Assembly (NCBI GenBank): GCA_012064415.1
Contig: SSNU01000063.1
Span: forward strand, 1,025,739-1,089,738
Source of the DNA: Gyrodactylus bullatarudis
Taxonomy: Eukaryota; Platyhelminthes; Monogenea; Gyrodactylidea; Gyrodactylidae
Length of the DNA: 64,000 nt
Direction of reading: 5' to 3'
Made by a program: the position numbers and the translations under genes
Notes under the pieces: model-generated
Told to the model about the DNA's origin: nothing
Database searches by the model: none
What the model saw: only the letters and a program-made list of their open reading frames with translations
Shown: piece after piece, positions 48,501-60,500 of the stretch
Position numbering within the stretch: position 1 is the first letter of the stretch
Layout of the letters: every line of letters starts with the position of its first letter

Positions 48501-51500
48501 AATGACTTTTAAATGAAGTTAGGTATAGTATTCCATTCTTTCTCTGACTAAAGCGCACGAAGTCTTCACAATCTTTAACAGTACAGATCCAAATATAGCA
48601 CTTGTCGTTATTTTTCTTAACTTTGAATGATTTCTGAGTAACAATCGAATAATTCTGAATGAATTTTTTGGCATCTTCTTTCGAAGAATAAGAGCTCCCA
48701 ACAGTTGGCGAAGTCATCAGATGAAATTATGAAAGTTTATTGTAAAACCATGAACTTATTAATTATTTATAAATAAAATCATGTATACTCTATGTTCGAG
48801 AATACATAGAACCATTCATATATATTCACAGATATATCCATCGTTAAAAAAAATAAGATTTATAATATTTATAAAATATTTCTAAGCACTAAATTTCTAA
48901 ATTAATTATTCATAGAGATGATAAACACATTTAAAAATTCCTAAACATACTATCTTCATAATTCAGTTGAGAACGATAAACTGAATTATGATGGGGTTAA
49001 TTTTGGAAAATTTTGGGGCTAAATCTGAGATAAATTTTCTAGAATGGGGCTAGTTTTAGGATTATTCCCACTTTGGGGCTACTTTAACCCCCCATATTTA
49101 ATGTATTATTCGATTATAATTGATAATTATGCATTAAGCCCTTTTTTAGAAAACGCCTTAATATCTTTAATTTTCAACCCCAGGTATTAGGGTCTAGGCA
49201 ATATACCTCATCGGGCAATCCATATCTGACAGATGAAATTTTGGATAAATATTTTAGATTTTTAATGTCATACTACTTACAAGCGATCGCTAATCGAAAG
49301 GTCTTATTTAAAGTACTATTTTTATTTTTCAAGTCATTTTTCAATGTCTTATTGAGCCGAATTTTAAGTATTATTTTTGGTTGCCCTGATAATTATTATT
49401 GACCCGAAATCTGAAATAAATTAATCATTAAAATTATCAATCATTTTTTCTTCGATTGAAAATGATTGATTTAAAGATATTTCCCTTTTTTCTTTTCAGC
49501 GATCCAATGTTTTCAACTTTATGAATATCTTGGTTGGCGAACATGAATCGAACAATTCTGATTATAATGAAGGTAATTTTTTTCAGAAATTCTCTCTGAA
49601 GTTTTCTTTGACTCTTTTTATTTTTCAGATATTGATACTGGCCAGGTAACGTTTAAGCAAATTAATTAATATATATCTCACGATTTTAGAATCGAAATTT
49701 TTTTTTAGTTTAGCTATTCGAATCCAGCCATTCGATTAAATCTGGAAATTAAAAAGGTCAAATTTACATTACATCGGGATCACAAGATGAGGAATAACGA
49801 ATCAGCTCAGAATAACTTGGTTATTATCGAGTCAGTCAATATTGAAATAGATGCTGAGGATTATCCATTACAAGGTGGCTTCAAGTAAACAAACTTTTCT
49901 TTTGAAAATGCGTGAAAAAAGTGAAAATTTAATTCGATCATTTTTATGATTTTTAATTCAATTATTATTTTGCATTCAAGTGTATTTACTTGAGAATGGT
50001 TTTAGGAAATTATCTAAAAATATATTCTATCTTCAGATACAATTTCACAGTTGGAGACTTATCAATAGCCGCATCAAACGGAGAAAAACATTCAAAACTA
50101 GTGGGATATTATCCAAAGATTGGCAAGGAAAATATTCCATTACTAAAAGCATCCATGCATCGTCGCATGGATTGGGCTGGGAGCATTATCTTTGCAATAT
50201 CTGAAGATATTCCATTAGATTCTAGGACAATTGCAGAATTTACCAGAGTTGAATATGACCTTAATCTTAATCGGATTGATTTCAGCTTCAATACTGTAAG
50301 TTAAAACAATATTGTATTTAGATTTATCTGTTTCAAAGAACTAAGTTTTTTCATCCTTCTAAAACAATTTTTTTTCCAATTTCAGGATTGTATAATACAT
50401 TGTAGCAATGTTCTTTATCGTTCAGGCCTACTAGAAATGGTTTACAATTATACATCTATTGATAAAATGACGGAATTATCTATTGACAACATCATGATGT
50501 CTCCATTCTTTAGTCAAATTTTCACCATTGATAGAAACCACCAACAGCCGATATATCATTTCAATATTGCTGGACCGAGGATTGTGTTAAGGACATCAAC
50601 TGAAAAGGATGTTTATGTTGACTACTTTGAAGATCCGTTTGAGTCGAATAGGTTCGTCATCTATTTCCAATTTAACGTATTATTTATTTAGGCTTTTGTA
50701 AATATTGCAATTGACAGCATTTTTCCGAATAGTAATAAATTAAATTCAAATATATTTTAATGATCATTTTCGATTTTTGTTACTGGGAATAAATCGATTA
50801 TTTGTAAGAATTAATTTTATTAAATTGAAGTCTAAACAGAAATGTTTAATTTTTAATATCCTTAGAATATAATTTAGATAAAAAATATCAAAGGTGAAAA
50901 TATTTCTATTTTTAATTTTTATTCGCTAGCTCTTTCTGTAAAATTAATAGAAATAAAAAACAATAGTTGATAATTATATCTATGAGCCTATTTCTGATGA
51001 TTTTGAGTAAAAATGCTAGATTTTTGAAAGAAGATAAAGTTCCTTTAATGAAATTTAGCATGACATAACGAATAGTATCAGAAATTATACTGTAATAATT
51101 TATTAAAAAATCATTTCATTTGAAGAATTCGTTTGAAAAGTTCAAAAGAGGATCATCGTCACTTGGTCATTACATTTGCTGATATTGTTTCATTTCCAAT
51201 AGCCAAATTTATTGAGGAAAATCAAGATTGCTTATTCACACAAACTGAGACAAAGTTTTTCAAACAATATCTATTCAAGATAATCGGAGAGACAACTATA
51301 AAATTAGAAAGATTAAGCTGCAACGAAATCCCTTGTGAGTTGTTTTTCTTGTGAGGCTAAAAATTTGAATAATTCATTACCTTTTCAGCTGATGACTTGG
51401 CATATGAGAAGGGTTTTATTTTCCTCAGACAAATAACTCCCATCGATGTTCTTGTGACAACTGCCTTTAGTTCTAACATAAAACCATTGTAAGTTTTATC

Positions 51501-54500
51501 TTGAGCTAAATTGTATTGTCTTTGTGCTTCTGGGCTTTATACTACTAGTAAAAGTGTGTCTGGATTTCAAAAAATTGCATCTTTCTTGTCTTCTTCACAA
51601 TAAAATATATATAGTATTAAAAGATTAAAAAGATACATAATATTTAACTTGCTTCCATTACATTGAGAATAATCAATAAAATTTAATCAAAAACTTGGAA
51701 TAATGTGATTTTAGCACAAGTAATTCAATCTATAAAAACAAATTGTTTTTCTTTCCAGCAAATTTCTGTTATTCTAACAAAGAGTTCTAAATTAGTTTTC
51801 ACTGAATCTTTCTAAAGTTACATATTCGTTTAAGATTATCAAGATACTTACTTTTTTCAGATGGGCAATTGAAACTTTAATGGGAAATTTCGAAATGAAT
51901 ATATCAAAGAAGGCTTTAACTCGAATAATCAACTTGGTTAACAGTATTAGCGATCAAATAAATTCGCAAAGTATGTTCAAATATAGAATTAATTAATAAA
52001 ACAAAAAAAATTAATAAATCCAATCTGCTAGTGTTGTCAAGAAAAGATAAAACACTCGATGGTCACCAGTGGTTAACAATAATGGAATTGATACCAGAAA
52101 GAAATTTACTTGATCTCAAAATTGCCGACATTTGCCGACTCATGAGTGTGGGTAGAAATCTAAGAACAAGAGCATTATCAATTGCAAAGAAGAAAAGAGT
52201 AGATTCAGTACACATTGAAAAGCTAATTGACAATGATGTTGTTTCAAGTAATTTCGAGAGTATTTTTGATTACTGGATTTGGTAATGTTTTCTATTTCTT
52301 TTTTCAAGAAATCAGAGAATGGAACAAATTTTGGTGAGTTGCTATTTCCTGTGAGCGTTATAATCTCGTTTTTGTTTTTAGAAATGGGACTGAGTAATAA
52401 TTAAAATTATATCTCTTGATAAATATCATAAGTAATCAATAATTGGGATAATTGAAAAGAATTCAATTTAAAAATAAATATTTATATTTTAGCTAGCTTT
52501 GAATAAATACTTTCTAAGAGGCCTAAAATATTTTATAGTTTATTTATAAACATATTCATTCAGTGGATTATCACGAAAACAGTAAAAATCTTATAGAAAT
52601 TATTCATTTGAAGAATTTTCAAGCTTTGTTATGGCTCTAAAAAAATTGATTCAAAGGTTATATTGTAGCATTTGTTGAAAGAAACTAATATCTATTGTTT
52701 TGGAGGAAAGAGAATTGGTGAGAATTAACATCTGAGAAAATTTAAATCAAACCTAATATAACCTCATATGTATTGGCATGGTATAATTAAGATTTAGATT
52801 AGATCTAACTTCAATAAAATTCAGGTTTCAATCTCATAGAAGCTTGAACTGAAATTCTCTTCGGCGTTCTAACCCCTGATAATAATGAAGACTTATAGGG
52901 GATGCTCCATCAATGATTAATTTCACGAACTTTCTAATTAAAGATTAAATCTATAGCTATTAGCTATTTTGTTCTAAATGAATTTGAGGATGTATTTTTA
53001 CAAAATAAAAATACTTTGTGAACCCCGTTTTATTATTTCAATCAATGAATCATTATGTGTAAAAATAACAGTTTGATCATTATTGTATCATCATTTCATT
53101 TGCCGAGAGTGAGATTGAATTTATAATTTTGGTACTAAAAGTGTATAGTTGATAGGTCTTTAGCAAAGTATAAAAAAATAACACCGGAAGATCTTTCAAT
53201 ATGTGTTATAACAAGATCAATATTTAATTTTCTGATGGTAAAATCTAACTCATTGATTTCCACATAAACGTAAAGATAACAAATGAACTTTAGGGAATCA
53301 TGATTACAACTATAATTCATTATACAAATGAGAAAAATTCCATCTTCCTTATCAAGTCAAAATATCTTGTTCCAATTTAATCCACATCCAAATCAAAACA
53401 CGGAATTTCTCTCAATGAGATTTTTCTCTTGAGTTTTTTGATGCTTAAACTTTTAATTTCATGTCCTAAATTAATATTAAGATTTGAGTCTAACTGTATT
53501 CACATTTCGATCTACAATAAAACTAATATTTTCACATAAATGTTCATTCTTACATCTTGAAACTGATTTCCGATTAACAATTTTTTTAACTCAAAAATTT
53601 AGGCCACATACTATGTTACCCCATGAAGATTTCAAAATTGCTAAATCGTGTAATTTCGGTCATTACATTGAGTCCTCGATGAAGCTGAAACTTAGACAAT
53701 TTTCAGTTATTTTCACTCTACCGGTGGAAGTAAAAAAGACAAACTCAGACAGAATTATTATTTTCAATCTTAGCATGAATGGTAAGTTCTGGTTCATTCT
53801 TCATAAGAATGAACTTTTAAAGTAATCAATTAAAATGCTCACCATAACTCAATATAATTTCAAATGCCTCGTCAAAATTCAAAAATATTTCCAAACTAAT
53901 TTAAAAGATTTCGATCATATTATAATCTCATGGAAGGAATTCTTGATTTTCATAAAAATATATTTTTATTTCTTCATGTTTATTTTCTGTCATCATGAAT
54001 GATCTGTTTGTTTAACCGATGAAAAATGTATTACCGACAACAAGATTCAAGTGCTATTTATATTATCTCTTTCAAAAGTCGAACCCAGCTGACCTGGAAT
54101 TTTATTATCAATTTGTGAGAATATATTCTCATGAGTATGTCTCTTCAACAATAGAATAGACTTTTCAAGATATAATGAAGCGTTCATCTTTATAAAATGA
54201 TTTCAATCATCTCAAGAGAGTTATTATGTAATAATTTAAAAATATAAATTCTATTTTTAATAATTATTAAACCTATTTTAAAGTTGAAATTGCATGATTA
54301 TATCTTTGATGAAGCTTCTCAATAATGTTCTAAAATTAGCAAGAATCATTAAATGACTTGAAGCTTTTTAGTATCCTCAGCCATTTGTGTCAGAAATGTC
54401 TTTCACTTGTGTTCTTTTAATAAATATAAATTTCGCAATAAATACGTTCATGATTTTGGGTCAACTCTCTTGTTAAAGTTGAATAAATTTGTTCGACTCT

Positions 54501-57500
54501 TCTAAATATCCATACTTTTTTGTATGTTGATTTTTTATCTTGTACTTTTAATGTCGAAACATTTGAGAGACCAGTCGCTGATAATTACTAAACTTTAATA
54601 TATAATAGACTTGGTGGTTTTCTCATCGAACTCAACAAGAAAAGCGCATAAATCATCAGCTATAGTATTAGATTATTTTGCTGTATTAAAAATTTTCTCT
54701 TTTGCACCCATAATTTAATTTTGTGACACTATTTGGGGTAGAGAATAGAGTTAAAAATTTTATAAGGAAATTTAGCACTGATAGGATATAAAAGAAATTA
54801 CAGAAATACTTAATTTTTCTATTTTCTAAAGATATGGAAATGGAAAAAGTCAACTTGAACGTTGGCGGCCAACTCATGTTATCATTCAAACTATTAAGCA
54901 TATCATGTTATTCAGAGAGAACTCGTCCTACATCAAATTATTCTTTCGATACTCGAGAAGACAAAATTTCTTTTCTATCCTCACTTTCGTATGATTCAGA
55001 ACATTTTTCAAGCGCCAGATCTAGTTTTATAATTCCCCCAGATTTTAATACCCAAAGCTCACATCGTATCGAACTATTAATACAGTCCAAGAAAAACGAT
55101 CCCAAAGACGAGGATGTTGGACGTAATGCTTTTATTTTTGTTAGCAGCTCAGTAAGTTAATTTTATTAATATTAATTTATTTCTCTTCTAATAATTCGAG
55201 ACTGTTGAAATTCGATATTAATAATAACAAGTCCTGAAAAAATAAAATTTGGGATTGTTGACTATTATGAATTAGATTTTGATTTCTTCATCAGAATAAG
55301 AATAGATCAGAATTTTCTCATGAATTTAAATGCGCAATTTATTTCTCTAGGGATTTTCAAGTTGACTTATTATAATAAAATCTTTCTATATTATGTGAAC
55401 ACACTTGAATCTCTTAGAAAAGAAGACTACCTAAAATTTTAAAACTATAGGTCAATAACGGTATATTTTAACCTCCTTAAATCTCAAGCCCAATAGAGAT
55501 AACTTAATTTGATAATAGCAGGTCTAGGCTATTTTGATAAAGTATTCAGAAGAAATGTTTCCCTGATTTCTAGATAAAATCATCCTACACAAGTCATTCT
55601 ACAGTCAAAGTACACTTATTCTCCTGAGCATCATAAATTTCATGCCTAAAAAGTTTTCTTAGGGAAACTGATGAATTTTTAAACGAATCTTAGCTTAATT
55701 ACAATTGCTTCTATTTATTTGAAAATATTATAATCTTTTTCTTTAGTTACCTTTAGATCATTATTCTGAACGAATAACAAACTCCAAGGAAATTTTTATC
55801 GATCATATCACCCTACAGTCAACACATTCCTTCGAGAATTCTAATAAAAAGAAACGAAAAAATTCTGACACTCTCGAAAGTCTAAAATTTTCAGAGTTTG
55901 AAGCCTTTACAAGAATTTTTACATCTGGTGAAATTCTCATTGAAGTCTACAAATTTATTGTTTATCTGATAGATATTCTGTGAGTCTATTGAATATAGTT
56001 ACTTTTAATTTAAAACTGGAACTGTGTTTAAGAAAACATGTTTTTTCTAGACCACATCAGACTCGGAATTTGAGAATCTCGAATTTGTTTCACAATACAT
56101 GTTTTAATTAATTTGATATTCATTATCATAGAGATTCAAAAAAGTTTGTACTCTTATATTACAAAATTTCTCATGTCATGAATCTAATATTAATGAGTTA
56201 ACTATATTGCAAATATTTCTAATGGAAAAATATTTTCAACTAAACATCATTTTAAGATAACACAGTTGTGGGTTAATTACACGTTTCATTCTTTTGTTAC
56301 ATCTATGAGGCCCATTAGTTTCTTCTGAAAGTTAATACATCATCCTTGAACAATATTATTTTGGGCATTTTGATTAGATGAACACTTCATGTAATGTATT
56401 ATTATAAAAAGTCTAAATTTTTTAGGTTGAATTATAACACAATGATATTTTACACTTTCGATGATTTCAGATATGTGCTTCTTAAAAAATTCTACATTAG
56501 AGTTTTCAATTTATTCGGTTAAAACTGAAAACCCGACTTGCAGTGCTTCACATTTCAATAGAGAAAAACATGAATGAGATAGAAAAACAGAAATTACATC
56601 ATCTTATTCAGGAATAAATTCTCAACAAAAGAGTAGGAAGAAACTTTCCCTTGACTCTTCTAGTTTCCTAGCTATTTAAAGTCAAAGTTGAAAATTTGCC
56701 TATTTATTTCCAAAATCCTCAACTTCAAATCAATTTTATGCCTATTTAAGCACCTTCTGAGAAAAAAAAAATTACCTCAATTAGGATATAATAGTCCTTT
56801 GAGTATCAAAAGCGTAAAAAATTTTCCAAAATTATGCTTCTGTAAAATTTTTTCATTGACAAATCTCTAATACCTAAAAATCAGAAAAATGATAACAATC
56901 GTAGTAATTTATCAATCAAATAAATCTACAACTCTATATTTATGCTGACTAACTTCAGTATTCATATTTTTCTCTTGATGAGGTAATAATACTACCTCTA
57001 AACAGATGCAAATAATGATATGATTTTCAAATACATAGTTGCATGTTCCACAATGATCTTGAGAAGTATTCAATCAATATTAAGATTCAAGATTCTTAAA
57101 CTTATTGATTGATTTCAGTTTAACATCACTCATTTGTGTTTATCAAAATGTATGCAAGACAATTCATTTTTTAACCGAAAATGTCATTTCCCATAGAATA
57201 ATTTTACTTTTTTATAATCATATTATTTATCAAAATATACAGAAAACAAAATTCAACAATTGAAGAACAGATAATTGTGAAAAAATATGATTTCAAAAAG
57301 ATTTCCTGTGATGGACGTCAATATCATGATACCGTCAGGTATCTTATTCAAACATTCCAAATAAACTTTCAAAGTTCTGCCTCAGAACTAACCCCACAGT
57401 ATTACTTTGATACTATTCACTTCATGATGCCAAATATCAATGGAATTATTGAAAGCAATTGCTCTCATGCTAATAACTTTTACTCTCCCGTTGCTGGCAA

Positions 57501-60500
57501 CTATCGAATATCCTTGAGAATTGGATATCCAAAATTTTTCTATTCTCTGAATGGAAATTTCAGTGAGCTTTCATATATATTCTAAACATTTTGAAAAAAA
57601 CCTTTCTTAATACGAATTTAATTTTTTCTTTTTCATGAATATCTTGACAGATTTACTTATAAGAATAATTATTCTGAATATTTACTTCTTTATATAATAA
57701 AGCTAATTGATATGAAGTTGGGAATCTATGATTTTTACAGAAATCTCGATATTTTCATCAAGAATTTGAATTTGTTAAAGATTTCCTGGAATCTTACTCA
57801 TGCTGCCCACTTTTACCATTTGAAGGAAAGAACTCTGAAAAAAATTATTTTTATGAAAAATATGGTCATTTTTCAGATTCCCATTTGGCGCCAAAATCCC
57901 ATTTTTTCGAACTTTGAGCTGAAAATTTTTATTGATTTAAAAGTGGGAGGCTGATCGAGAGAGTTTTTTCAGGATAAAGATTAGACAAGAAAATCAATTC
58001 AACTGAATCTGATCTTATGCATAACCTCATTATCGTTTGGGAGCGGAATTTCGATTTTTTGATCATTTTCACTACTTGAAAAACAATGAAATTTGTCTAA
58101 TCTTATTCCTGAAAATCAATATTTGATCCCTTTCCCACTTTCAAATCAACAAAAATTTTCATCTCGAAGTTCGAAAAAATGGGATTTTAACGCCAAATGG
58201 GAATCTGAAAAATGATCATATTTTTCATAAAAATAATTTTTTTCAGAGTTCTCTCCTTCAAATGGTAAAAGTGGGCAGCATGAGTAGGATTCCAGGAAAT
58301 CTTTAACAAATTCGAATTCTTGATGAAAATATCGAGATTTCTGTAAAAATCATAGATTCCCAACTTCATATCAACCAACTTCACATTTTTAATAGTTGTA
58401 GCAATCATATAAATTAAAACTTATCCTTACAGCTACATTAGTTGAAAGGCAAGCTGATGACTGTGTCGCCAATCCCTCATTAAAACAAAAAATAACAGAA
58501 GTTCAAACCCAATTAGAGAAAAAAGTTAAGCAGTTTCAAAAAAAACATGATAACATTTTCAAGAAGAATCGCAAAATTGCCAAGTTATTTTACTGGAATG
58601 ATTTCTTCAATCAAGTGCATTCAAAAATAGATGACAACGTTTATCTTAAACTGGAGGTAAATTGTGGAAAAAATTATTTATAGGCTATACTTTATGGAAA
58701 AACCAACAAATTATTGAATGGAAATTTAGCAAAATAATCAAGGTATAATCGAAAATTTTCACGTCATAACAAAAAGAGTGTCTTGAAGATACCATTCTAT
58801 CTGGAAATATTCCAAATACATATTCAAGAATTATTGCTAGTCATATCCATTCCTAGTACTTTGCTAAATTACCTAATTAGCAAAAGATTTGATAAAATAT
58901 TCAAATTATTTATAATGATTTTATTCATATTCAATTTTCCTCACTTTTAGTCTCTTGTTTTAAATGGACCGCTATGAATTTTTTTTTCTCATATCGATCT
59001 AATTCCTTAAATTTTACCTGTAGTATAACCTATATCATATACTTATAGATCCTATCTACATGTGATACGAACACCTTTGAATCCACAATATTGATCCCGG
59101 AATTTCTCGAGGTTAAAATATTCCAGACTCACGTTCATATTTATAAAGTTAGTTTTTATTTGCTCTTAATATAAAATTCATTATTATTATCATTACTAAT
59201 CGTAGGCTTTCATAAATACGTTGTACTATTGGCTTGGAATCTCCTCCTTTATTGGAACATTGAGTCATAAAGATAAGATTATTCGATCAACCAAATTCCC
59301 AAAGAATGCCAGTTCCTTTAGAATGAAGAAACAATTCCTTCGCAAATTGAAATGCCATTTGTACATTTCCTTGCCAAACCTAGTATTTCGAGGGATATCT
59401 GATTTCAAAATGGTCCACTTATCACCTGGTGTACTAGTCTGTAGTCCTGAAAAGTATGAAGTTAACGACCCCGATAGATCATGCAAGCACAAAATCGGTC
59501 TAATTGATGTCAATTTTTACTTAATGGAAATATCTCAGGATGGCCAAACAGACTTTGAACAGATCCTGCCTGATAATGGAGAATATTTTATCGTCGCTTA
59601 TATTGAAAGTGTTTTAAGTCAGCAAACTGTTCGAGTCTCAAAATATGAAGCGAATCTTGATGTTGAAATCTTTGTCGCTCTCTGGCCAAGGTCTTCTACC
59701 TATATAGTGAGTTTTATTTATTTTATTTTAAATTTAATAATAAAAATAATTCTTATACATAATTGTTCACTTGCAGATAGGAATAACACCAAGCCAAATT
59801 CTCTTTCTAAATGATATTATCGAGAACTTTATCAGAGTTCCAAATATCAAAAATGATTGCTCACACCAAAAGGAGCTCAATCAATTAAATTCAGGCAGAA
59901 TACGAGTCGAGAAAAGACAGAAAATCAGTCCACTTTCATGGGAAAGAATTTCTCTTAATATTTCAAATAAATATTCGAATATATTTGAAAAAGAATATCT
60001 TGAAATTATTACGAGAATGAAAAAGAAATTCGATCGAAAGTTGGCTTTTCATCTTTTCCATGATCAAAAGGAAAATGTGGGAAAAACGGTGTTTTCCTCA
60101 TTCGAAATTGACGGAATATCTATAGATTTAGTTCAATCCAAAGGTCGTCTTTGTGCATTCGACCATCTTGAAGATATGTCATGGCCATTCTCTGAATTTC
60201 CTGATGAGTTAAATTTTGTTCCACCTCAAGAAAATCAAAGTCTCATAGCAGAACAATACGAGAAGCAAATATCAGAACTTACTCATGAGGTTGCTGAAGA
60301 TGCCCCGATTGCTATGAAAAAGAAACAACCCGTTATATATGTTTTAGATATTGGAATTCAAATTAAAACAATGCAGTTTAGTGTTACTACGTACGATACT
60401 ACTGTGAGTAGAAACAAGAGTCCCAGCTCTTGGTCGTCTAAGAGAACAAACTTTGCAAATGCGAAAAATTTGAAATTCGAAACGTCTGGCGATATATCAG

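Noticed and set aside
51000..51110. Possible additional exon between VPS13-like exons 12 and 13
   Set aside because: Direct joining of 50651 to 51126 keeps phase and gives continuous sequence; no other open segment with splice sites is needed.
57712..58408. Two ~75-80 codon open frames on opposite strands with almost the same protein sequence
   Set aside because: They are the same sequence read from the two arms of a palindromic MITE; the identity follows from the inverted repeat and not from coding constraint.
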